DNA of 9,357 bases from Candidatus Shapirobacteria bacterium (GTDB lineage: Bacteria; Patescibacteriota; Microgenomatia; UBA12405). The translations under genes were made by a program, and so were the position numbers. This document shows positions 1-5,896 of the stretch, piece after piece. Where the stretch lies: assembly GCA_009885205.1 (NCBI GenBank), contig VFLE01000006.1, positions 1 to 9,357 of the forward strand, read 5' to 3'. Each line of letters starts with the position of its first letter. The first letter of the stretch is position 1. The notes under the pieces were generated by a model, which was not told the origin of the DNA, did no database searches, and was given only the letters and a program-made list of their open reading frames with translations.

Positions 1-56
1 TCAACAACAGGAGCAGGGGGGACAGTGGTCTTCTCGTTCTTAGATGCGCGTACCAT
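1..56 (-). CDS. 5' end of an unidentified leftward gene (partial)
   Basis: An ATG read leftward from position 56 opens a frame that stays open to the window edge and begins MVRASKNEKTTVPPAPVV. The fragment is too short to name. Its codons favour AAG, GAG, AAC and GTC, unlike most genes here but like the SSB gene at 3016-4017, which suggests a strongly expressed product such as a structural or abundant DNA-binding protein. The Lys/Pro/Val-rich start is probably flexible. The 200 bases to its right are AT-rich, hold no gene I can support, and carry both its promoter and the 3' end of the next leftward gene. A TATAG lies about 10 bases upstream of the ATG. The identification as a gene rests on the start context and codon choice only. 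Confidence 0.45.
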   Translation of the reverse strand, partial: MVRASKNEKTTVPPAPVV

Positions 57-257
57 TCTAAGGCTATACAGTATATTACATTCTTTTTTTAAGTGGTTTA
101 AGACATAAATATATTTATCATTAAAATTGCCAGATGATATATCGAGTCCAAGAAAAGTTTGGCTGTTTTTCTATTATATTTTTTGTAAAATAACGCACAA
201 AATATTTGACCTTGTAAAAAATGCTTTCCTTAATGAAATCATTTTCCTAAATAAAAG

Positions 258-1487
258 TTAAAACATTACAGATTCATACAACCAAGGCATATTTTCTCTT
301 GCGTCTAAAGAAACAATGGTTAAAGCGGATAACAAATGGAATGCTCCAAGAGACCTATGCTCAGCATCAATTCCAGTAAAAATCATATCTTCCATTATAT
401 CCAACGATCGTTGTCTTATTTCGTCGGTTGATAAATTGTTGAAATATAAAATGTTATTGGTTATGTTGATAAATGGATCATATAACGGGCAAATTTTCAG
501 TTTCACATTAAAAGACATTTGCGCTCGGAAATTCCAAATATCATATAAGCATCTACAAAATCTAATATATTGTGGCTTTTCCAAGCCTTCAAACCAATGG
601 GGCTGCGTATAAAACCCGATTTGATCGATTTCCATAAACAAATCTCGAATTCTGTCGTGAACGGGCTTTAATCTAATGCCATTCATTTTATTAATAATTT
701 CGGTCGGATCATACTGCATTGCATTTATGCGAATATTGGCGTTTATATTGTTGCTCGAAATATTGTAGGTCGCTGATTTGGGGACGTGATTTGGCGTAAC
801 GGGTGTTATTTTTTTGTTATGGGAGTTGTTTATTATATTATTCAATCTAGATAACGAAAAGATATCGGGGACAATTTTTTCCATGGATTCACGATTATAT
901 GGATTTTTAATTTTTTGCGCTTTATTGTTCTTTAATAGCTCTTTCAATGAGGACAAATCGAAACCATATATAAAATCCCCGGGTCCCCTATAACTAAAGA
1001 AAAGGTTTGTCGGTATGTTTTTCAAAGGTTCCAGTGTAAAAAAGTCTGTATCATTTACGCACAATGATCTGTCCAAGAGCGCGGGACCGCTAAGTTTTAT
1101 GGACTGGCGAACAAAATTCCCTCTCAGTTTTTTCTGCAATAGAAGCGCCAATCTATCTTTCCAAAACAAACGAATGATTCGGCAAATTAAATCGTTTTTT
1201 TTGCCGCTCATTGAAAAATCATAACTCACTTTTATTTTTTTCATTTCTGCGTTTGTACAAGTGGATAATCGATGAAACGAAATATTGTTTTTGTACCATT
1301 TTATTATATCTCTTAAATCAGCGATTTTATATTTTTCTAATTCGTGGCTTTTTGAAAAAAACTGCTCGGACGTTAGCTTAATTGGTTTAATATTGACGAC
1401 GGGTGGTTCTTGGATTAAATCCGCGTTATCGATGAATACGTTTTCTATTTCATTTTCAATAAAAATACGTAATGGTCTAGATAACAT
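258..1487 (-). CDS. uncharacterised giant-virus protein with SAP-like segment
   Basis: This 409-residue protein has no function I can name. Residues about 46-108 resemble a SAP-type DNA-binding helix-extended-helix: a helical stretch ELEKYKIADLRDIIKWYK, then the pattern SGKKNDLICRIIRLF, which matches the second half of SAP motifs. Residues 143-199 form a block beginning CVNDTDFFTLEPL, containing FFSYRGPGDFIYGFD and ending NPYNRE. I associate this block with uncharacterised proteins shared among large eukaryotic DNA viruses, but cannot confirm it without a search. An Asn-rich linker (about 220-258) leads to a helical C-terminal region (about 279-409) with Trp/Tyr-rich segments. No signal peptide or membrane segment is visible. 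The ATG at 1487 is the only sensible start, since the next Met is 80 residues in. Its first bases may overlap the divergent methyltransferase/sugar transferase gene. A DNA- or chromatin-associated role is inference from the SAP-like segment alone. Confidence 0.8.
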   Translation of the reverse strand: MLSRPLRIFIENEIENVFIDNADLIQEPPVVNIKPIKLTSEQFFSKSHELEKYKIADLRDIIKWYKNNISFHRLSTCTNAEMKKIKVSYDFSMSGKKNDLICRIIRLFWKDRLALLLQKKLRGNFVRQSIKLSGPALLDRSLCVNDTDFFTLEPLKNIPTNLFFSYRGPGDFIYGFDLSSLKELLKNNKAQKIKNPYNRESMEKIVPDIFSLSRLNNIINNSHNKKITPVTPNHVPKSATYNISSNNINANIRINAMQYDPTEIINKMNGIRLKPVHDRIRDLFMEIDQIGFYTQPHWFEGLEKPQYIRFCRCLYDIWNFRAQMSFNVKLKICPLYDPFINITNNILYFNNLSTDEIRQRSLDIMEDMIFTGIDAEHRSLGAFHLLSALTIVSLDARENMPWLYESVMF

Positions 1488-2856
1488 TTTCTATATAATA
1501 TTCATATTTTTTTATATCTATTTCCTTCTCTTGCTAAGTAAATTGCCCCCCCCCATCGGTGGATTATTATCTTTCAATGGCGTAAAATTATATAAAAACG
1601 CATCCGGTTATTATTCAAAAGTAGCGCAAATGTCCTTGGATATTGTTTCGAAATACATACGCATGTTTCCTCATAAATCACGCAATTATGTTGAAATCGG
1701 CGCGGGCTATGGAACGCAGATGATCCCGGTTTCAAAACTTTTTCAAAAAACGTACGCATACGAGCCAAACAACGCCATATTTCCTAAATTAGTTGAAAAT
1801 GTGGCTTCTTCTTCGTGTTTGTCGATAGAATGTTATAATTTAGGCATTCATGAAAAACAAGAATTTGGAAGGATTGACGGCGCGACGCAAAGATTTAGTA
1901 TTGATAGAAACGGCGATGTTTTATTCAAGCCTCTCGACCAAGAATGCTTGGACAAGGATATAGAATGCGTCGATTTTTTACATTGCGACGTTAACGGTGG
2001 AGAATGGTTTGTTCTAAAAAGCGCCGAAAAAATGATACGTAAATGGAAGCCGCTAATTCAGTTTCAATCGAGTCAGATCTCGGTTCATGCTTACGCCATT
2101 TTTCCAATGTCCTGTATTTCATTTTTAACTTCCCTTGGATATAGAGGGTTTGATAACTCCGATCCAGATCGTTATGCAATGTATTGCCCCAATGATACAC
2201 ATAGCGTTATTCCAAGAACCATCTATACATTTTGGACGGGACATAATGAAATGTCGCAAAATAGACGTAATTGCTTGGATCAGCTCCCCCTTGTCACGGA
2301 AGCCAATGTATTATTGATTGACGTGAATAATTATAGAGATTATATTTTGCAAATTGAGCCATTGCATCCGGCATTTGAGTATTTGTCAGAGACACACAAA
2401 GCAGATTATTTGCGTACCTATTTTATGCATTTTTATGGAGGGGGGTATACAGATATAAAATATACAACGGGATCTTGGAAAAACTCGTTTGATGAAATGT
2501 CGAACACTTCTGACAAAGTGATTTGTGGATACAAAGAGATTGGTCCACATGGAGTTCCCGTAATGGAACTAAGGGAACATTGGGAGGATTTGATTGGCGG
2601 GGGATGCTATATATGTAAACCCAATTCTATTTTTACACAAAACTGGTATTCTCGTATGGTCGAAATCTTGGACAAAAAACTCGATCTTTTGAAAGCCAAT
2701 CCATCGCGATACCCCCAAGATTGTAGCGAAGATGGTCAGGGATATCCTTTGGCATGGCAAGAGATTTTGGGCCGTATTTTTCATAGAGTTTGTTACGAAG
2801 AACGTGCGTCAATTTCGCAAAGTTTACCCATTTTGCTGTTTCATAGTTATCGATAA
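1432..2856 (+). CDS. FkbM-like methyltransferase fused to DXD sugar transferase
   Basis: Two enzyme domains lie in one chain; residues are numbered from the ATG at 1432 (474 aa). Residues about 60-250 look like an FkbM-type SAM-dependent methyltransferase: motif I VEIGAGYGT at 87-95, AYEPN in the next strand, and HCDVNGGEW at 184-192 matching the family's D-x-E-G-x-E segment. Residues 260-474 look like a GT32 / capsular-polysaccharide-synthesis glycosyltransferase: IPRTIYTFW at 260-268, then HKADYLRTYFMHFYGGG followed by YTDIK, whose D-x-K stands in for the metal-binding DXD, and GGGCYICKPNS at 389-399. Such fusions would decorate virion or host surface glycans by adding and O-methylating sugars. 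The start is unresolved. ATG 1432 overlaps the opposite gene by 56 bases; ATG 1630 would cut off family-like sequence (LYKNASGYYSKVAQ); an ATG at 1285 also exists. A hydrophobic stretch at about 20-37 could be a membrane anchor. A hairpin follows the stop. Confidence 0.85.
   Translation: MNTFSISFSIKIRNGLDNIFYIIFIFFYIYFLLLLSKLPPPIGGLLSFNGVKLYKNASGYYSKVAQMSLDIVSKYIRMFPHKSRNYVEIGAGYGTQMIPVSKLFQKTYAYEPNNAIFPKLVENVASSSCLSIECYNLGIHEKQEFGRIDGATQRFSIDRNGDVLFKPLDQECLDKDIECVDFLHCDVNGGEWFVLKSAEKMIRKWKPLIQFQSSQISVHAYAIFPMSCISFLTSLGYRGFDNSDPDRYAMYCPNDTHSVIPRTIYTFWTGHNEMSQNRRNCLDQLPLVTEANVLLIDVNNYRDYILQIEPLHPAFEYLSETHKADYLRTYFMHFYGGGYTDIKYTTGSWKNSFDEMSNTSDKVICGYKEIGPHGVPVMELREHWEDLIGGGCYICKPNSIFTQNWYSRMVEILDKKLDLLKANPSRYPQDCSEDGQGYPLAWQEILGRIFHRVCYEERASISQSLPILLFHSYR
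1546..1554. repeat. nine-C homopolymer tract inside the methyltransferase/sugar transferase ORF
   Basis: A run of nine C lies just upstream of the methyltransferase domain in otherwise AT-rich DNA. In the open frame it encodes part of a Pro-Pro-Pro turn between the hydrophobic segment and the catalytic part. The two other frames have stops immediately before it (TAA at 1535 and 1539), so a simple frame change at the tract would not link the catalytic part to a longer upstream reading frame. Such tracts are prone to length change and to sequencing error. Confidence 0.8.
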
Positions 2857-2884
2857 AGGGAACAACATTTTTCTATAACTTGGC

Positions 2885-2912
2885 TTTGTCGAAAATCAAA
2901 AATTTTCACAAA
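2885..2912 (+). terminator. 3' hairpin after the methyltransferase/sugar transferase gene
   Basis: TTTGT-C-GAAAAT (2885-2896) pairs with ATTTTCACAAA (2902-2912) around a CAAAA loop. This gives an 11-bp stem with one bulged C, 28 bases after the stop codon. Mimivirus-type transcripts are known to end and be polyadenylated at such palindromes; the function here is inferred from position and shape. Confidence 0.55.
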
Positions 2913-2951
2913 AGGGTCTGTTTTTTATGATTTGGTCGATAATATAAATAT

Positions 2952-2959
2952 AAAATTGA
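2952..2959 (+). promoter_or_regulatory. Mimivirus-type early promoter motif AAAATTGA
   Basis: An exact AAAATTGA lies 56 bases before the ATG of the SSB gene, within the distance at which this motif marks early or early-intermediate genes in Mimivirus and relatives. I found no exact copy in the right orientation before the other genes of the window. It predicts early expression of the SSB, as expected for a replication protein. Confidence 0.55.
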
Positions 2960-2975
2960 TTTAAAGATTTGGTTC

Positions 2976-2983
2976 TATAAAAG
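2976..2983 (+). promoter_or_regulatory. TATA-like element TATAAAAG
   Basis: TATAAAAG lies 32 bases before the SSB ATG and 16 bases after the AAAATTGA motif, followed by a C-rich leader (ATTCCCCCGTCCCAG). It could be a core promoter element, but in AT-rich viral DNA such matches arise by chance. Confidence 0.25.
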
Positions 2984-3015
2984 AGTATATATTCCCCCGT
3001 CCCAGTCTTAGTAAA

Positions 3016-4017
3016 ATGTCTTCCGCCGCCAAGCCTATCGTTCTTTCCGTTGCTGATTGGTCCCCTTCCGCGAACAAGTATATGCCTCCCAAGGTAAACG
3101 AGCGCGGAGGGAAGTCCATCAATCTCATCAGCAAGCAAACAAATCGTTCCCTTCACATTTCGAGTCCAATGATGATGACTTGGGGTGTTGCCGATTTCAT
3201 TGGTGAAAACGGCGAGTCGGATGGGAAATTTAGCATCTCACTTAACTTTCCAAATGAAGAGTACAAAAAGCCTTCTACAGACGCATTCCTTCAGAAGCTC
3301 AAGGATTTTGAGAATCAGATCCTTGACGATGCAGTGAAGAATTCCGAGCTCTGGTGGGGCGAGGAGATGTCTCGCGAGGTATGCAAGCATACATTCTTTC
3401 CATTCTTGAAGTACACAAAGAATAAGGACACCAAGAAGATTGATCTTACCAAGCCGCCATCCATTCGCGCAAAGGTCCCTAATTATGACGGGAAGTGGGC
3501 GGTTGAGATTTACGATACCAAGGAGACGATGCTATTCCCTGTTGGCGAGAATGAGGCAAAGAAGAATCTGACGCCTGTCGATTTTATTCCGAAGCTCAGT
3601 CAGGTCGCCTGCGTTCTGCAATGTGGTGGAATTTGGATCGGCGGAAAGGGGTGGGGTCTTACATGGAAGCTGATCCAGTGTGTCGTCAAGACGCGCGAGG
3701 TAGTCAGCGTTTATGGAAAGTGCCACATCCAGCTTTCTCCGGAGGATCGTGATGCGATCGAGGGACAAAAGATTCCCGAGGATGACGGCGATGAGGTCGA
3801 TGAGGAGATTACGCCCAGCGCGGTGGATCCTCCCGCAACAGTATTCGATACTTCCGCCGCGGATAGTGATGACGATGTTGAGGAGGAGCCAGTCGCCGTA
3901 GTTGCTCCGGTAGTCAAGAAGATTGTAAAGAAGGCAGAGCCTACACCTTCAGTTGCGCCTTCAGTCGAGGAGCCTGTCGCAAAGAAGAAGACTATCATTA
4001 AGAAGAAGGCACCGTAA
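3016..4017 (+). CDS. T7 gp2.5-like single-stranded DNA-binding protein (DUF5871-like)
   Basis: The 333-residue protein matches the OB-fold SSB family of giant viruses that is related to phage T7 gp2.5. It would coat single-stranded DNA during viral replication. The gp2.5 order is visible: a strand and helix at 68-105 (KFSISLNFPNEEY followed by a helix, like the VYKVDLTIPN segment of T7), a middle insertion with WWGEE, then strands from 149 (SIRAKVPNYDGKWAVEIYD) and a long segment at 186-228 with PVDFIPKLS, GGIWIGGKGWGLTWK and QCVV, the likely ssDNA-binding face with aromatic and lysine residues. Residues 254-291 are strongly acidic, like the T7 acidic tail that recruits partners. Unusually, a Lys/Pro/Val-rich basic tail (300-333) follows. 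Codon use differs sharply from its neighbours (AAG, GAG, CGC favoured; higher GC), a sign of high expression. It has an early promoter motif upstream and a strong hairpin downstream. The family assignment is from memory of its pattern. Confidence 0.85.
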   Translation: MSSAAKPIVLSVADWSPSANKYMPPKVNERGGKSINLISKQTNRSLHISSPMMMTWGVADFIGENGESDGKFSISLNFPNEEYKKPSTDAFLQKLKDFENQILDDAVKNSELWWGEEMSREVCKHTFFPFLKYTKNKDTKKIDLTKPPSIRAKVPNYDGKWAVEIYDTKETMLFPVGENEAKKNLTPVDFIPKLSQVACVLQCGGIWIGGKGWGLTWKLIQCVVKTREVVSVYGKCHIQLSPEDRDAIEGQKIPEDDGDEVDEEITPSAVDPPATVFDTSAADSDDDVEEEPVAVVAPVVKKIVKKAEPTPSVAPSVEEPVAKKKTIIKKKAP

Positions 4018-4043
4018 ATAATGTAAAAAGCAGGGTAAGTTAG

Positions 4044-4082
4044 AAAAATAAAAAATAAATATTTGTATTATTTTTTATTTTT
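4044..4082. terminator. bidirectional 15-bp hairpin between convergent genes
   Basis: Bases 4044-4058 (AAAAATAAAAAATAA) pair perfectly with 4068-4082 around a 9-base loop. It starts 26 bases after the SSB stop and contains the stop codon of the convergent glycosyltransferase gene (4075-4077). Because it is symmetrical it can end both transcripts, as giant-virus 3'-end hairpins do. It is the strongest palindrome I found in the window. Confidence 0.7.
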
Positions 4083-4908
4083 TCATCGTTTTCCGTTTCG
4101 TTGATTTTCCTTTTGTCGTTTTTTTGGTATAAGCAGGAGGAGAAGAAGAAGAAGAAGAAGAAGACATATTTTTCAGCTTCACTTCGGCAGTGCCATTTTT
4201 TCTATGGAAAACGGTGATAATATCGGGATATGTTTTTTTAAGATACTCGGCGGCCTTTTTATTCATTTCTAACCGATCCTTTCCAAGTCCGCCATCAGCA
4301 TTGAATTTGGTCTTGGTCGTTATATTGTTATATCTAACTACTCCACCATCTTTTTTAAAATATAAAATGGATTGTTCATAATCCTCTTTTCCTTCTGATC
4401 CGACAGAAGGTTCCAAGTCTTTGGAATGACGATTTATAAATCCCCGCAAAACGCCTATAATAAATTTAAGTTTAATAGATGTATTGGGTTTCATAAAAAA
4501 CGGGTTGCGCACAGGGTATATTCCCCAAATATAAAGGTTATGTTTTTTGAGATCAGAATACGCGTCTTTGAAAAACTTGTCTACGTTTTTTATTTTTACT
4601 AATTTTTCGGGACCTTGCATTTTTTCAAGTTGTTCAACATCATCGTCGATCGAAATGACATACTGGTTTTCGGGAAAATGTTTTACAATAAATTTGCGCT
4701 GATTTGTGATCCCTTTTTCTCCTACAATTATTTTATTATATAGTTCGACCGGAACCGCCTTTTCATAATTCGCTCGTTCCTCTGCGTTGGCGACAAAAAT
4801 GAATATTTTTGATTTAGGCACCCCTCCGTCTTTTAGCGTTTTTAATGATTTTTTTACAATAACTTCTTCGCGCTTATATGATGGGATAGCAACTACGTAA
4901 TTTGCCAT
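4075..4908 (-). CDS. TET-associated glycosyltransferase (TAGT family)
   Basis: This 277-residue protein fits the TAGT family, GT-A-fold enzymes linked to TET/JBP oxygenases in phages and some viruses, where they add a sugar to hydroxymethyl-pyrimidines in DNA. Visible marks are: the nucleotide-sugar-binding start VVAIPSYKRE (5-14); KTLKDGGV and FIFVANAEE (38-44), the family's opening Rossmann-like strands; GITNQRKFIVKHFP (66-79); SIDDDVE at 86-92 with the metal-binding DDD (88-90); and a second acidic motif GKEDYEQS (173-180) followed by KKDGGVVRYN and DGGLG. No signal peptide or membrane segment is seen, so it acts inside the cell or viral factory. After residue 248 come eight serines, PP, and a Lys/Thr tail (KKTTKGKSTKRKTMKK) that may bind DNA or direct nuclear import. 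The start is the first ATG, 51 bases after the stop of the dioxygenase gene. The sugar donor cannot be read from sequence. Confidence in the family is high; the DNA substrate is inferred from its neighbour. Confidence 0.85.
   Translation of the reverse strand: MANYVVAIPSYKREEVIVKKSLKTLKDGGVPKSKIFIFVANAEERANYEKAVPVELYNKIIVGEKGITNQRKFIVKHFPENQYVISIDDDVEQLEKMQGPEKLVKIKNVDKFFKDAYSDLKKHNLYIWGIYPVRNPFFMKPNTSIKLKFIIGVLRGFINRHSKDLEPSVGSEGKEDYEQSILYFKKDGGVVRYNNITTKTKFNADGGLGKDRLEMNKKAAEYLKKTYPDIITVFHRKNGTAEVKLKNMSSSSSSSSPPAYTKKTTKGKSTKRKTMKK
4141..4164. repeat. coding microsatellite (AGA)8 / (TCT)8
   Basis: Eight perfect AGA triplets on the + strand are read as eight TCT serine codons (residues 249-256) in the leftward glycosyltransferase. 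The repeat links the catalytic domain to the basic tail. Its identical codons point to recent slippage, so copy number probably varies between strains without changing the frame. Confidence 0.85.
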
Positions 4909-4938
4909 ATAATATATATAGATATAGATATATTATAT
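4907..4938 (-). terminator. AT hairpin between dioxygenase and glycosyltransferase genes
   Basis: ATATAATATAT (4907-4917) pairs perfectly with ATATATTATAT (4928-4938) around a 10-base loop. It lies 21 bases beyond the dioxygenase stop and touches the glycosyltransferase start codon. It may end the dioxygenase transcript, making the two genes separately transcribed. The same AT-rich bases must also hold the glycosyltransferase promoter. In DNA this AT-rich some palindromes arise by chance. Confidence 0.4.
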
Positions 4939-4959
4939 ATATGCGGTCGTGAAACCGTA

Positions 4960-5871
4960 TTAGCGGTTCATCATTTTTTTAATTGTTTTGTTATGCGTTT
5001 CGAATGCTTTTTTCGACCGACCCCGAGTGTTTTTCCACACTTTTTCTCTCAAATAACACACAATCGATAAACGCACAGCGTCCTTTGTTTTTTTATGTAT
5101 GGGCAAATTCGCGTGGGGTTTATGAACATCCATAAATAAAATATCCCCTTTTCGAACGTCTACACCAATTCCATATTGCGGAAAACATGTTTCCCCTCCG
5201 GTGTATTCCCCTTTGTCGATTACTGCTAAATTCCCGAATCCGTCCACATCGTCCCCTTTATCTGTATGTATAGAAGTTTGATAGTTTACGTTTGTAGTGA
5301 CAGTTGTAAATGCAGTCCCCGGAATTTTGAACTGTGTTTCGTCTGCCTTGACTTTCTGCTTTTTGTATTTTTCTGGAATAAGTGATTTATACAATTTATC
5401 GATTTCTTGGATTAACGGAAGCGTTTTATTATATTCTTCTGGAAAGTCCATATTGAATCTACATTGTCTCGCTGTTAATTTTGGCGTTTTGTTTAGTTTG
5501 CGGAAAATAAGTTTTTGTGATGGAGACCATTTATCGAAAAATCCGAAAACATTTGACATAACTTTTGGATTGTCGTTTAAATTTCGATTTTTACTTCCCG
5601 TTGCGTTGCCTCGATTTGAACTCACATTTTTGGCGAATTTTATGATATTTTCATAAAAAATCTGAATATGCTGTTCCGATAAAGCATTCTTTCTATAGCG
5701 CAATAACAATTTATTATCTTCAGTGTAGACATCCGCATCCTCTCGAATAATATTAGGAATATGGGGCGGTTTTAAAAAAGTATTCAAATTTTTTTCCATT
5801 TTGGCGTCATCATATTCTTTCCCCACATGATATTCTGTTATTCCATTCTTTTTTTCTTTCTTGATTATCAT
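4960..5871 (-). CDS. TET/JBP-family Fe(II)/2-oxoglutarate dioxygenase
   Basis: This 303-residue protein matches the TET/JBP branch of 2-oxoglutarate dioxygenases, which hydroxylate the methyl group of 5-methylcytosine (TET) or thymine (JBP) within DNA. The iron site is complete: HTDKGD gives H202 and D204, and DVHKPHANLP gives the distal histidine, most likely H253. R267 in VRLSIVCYLR is the predicted 2-oxoglutarate anchor. Between them sit FTTVTTNVNYQTS, GFGNLAV and GEYTGGETCFPQYGIGVDV with KGDILFMD, the usual double-stranded beta-helix strands of this family. The N-terminal part also fits: NRGNATG (87-93), VFGFFDKW, CRFNMDF (137-143), and LPLIQEIDKLYKSLIP. The C-terminus is basic (KNTRGRSKKAF and NKTIKK), perhaps for DNA contact. 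It is transcribed leftward, 25 bases after the J-domain gene and 51 bases before the TAGT gene, the classic partner of this enzyme. Whether C or T derivatives are the substrate cannot be told from sequence. Confidence 0.9.
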   Translation of the reverse strand: MIIKKEKKNGITEYHVGKEYDDAKMEKNLNTFLKPPHIPNIIREDADVYTEDNKLLLRYRKNALSEQHIQIFYENIIKFAKNVSSNRGNATGSKNRNLNDNPKVMSNVFGFFDKWSPSQKLIFRKLNKTPKLTARQCRFNMDFPEEYNKTLPLIQEIDKLYKSLIPEKYKKQKVKADETQFKIPGTAFTTVTTNVNYQTSIHTDKGDDVDGFGNLAVIDKGEYTGGETCFPQYGIGVDVRKGDILFMDVHKPHANLPIHKKTKDAVRLSIVCYLREKVWKNTRGRSKKAFETHNKTIKKMMNR

Positions 5872-5896
5872 ATTATATTATACTCACATTTTTTCT

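Noticed and set aside
122..131. AAAATTGC, near match to the early promoter motif
   Set aside because: It lacks the final A, and is oriented rightward, where no gene starts nearby.
316..612. 98-codon rightward open frame
   Set aside because: It is antisense to the C-terminal part of the SAP-like protein and shows no recognisable motif.
3711..3998. Ser/Thr-rich leftward open frame
   Set aside because: It mirrors the acidic and lysine-rich tail codons of the SSB gene and has no independent support.
5297..5656. 119-codon rightward open frame
   Set aside because: It is a shadow of the TET/JBP gene on the opposite strand, with hydrophobic low-information sequence.
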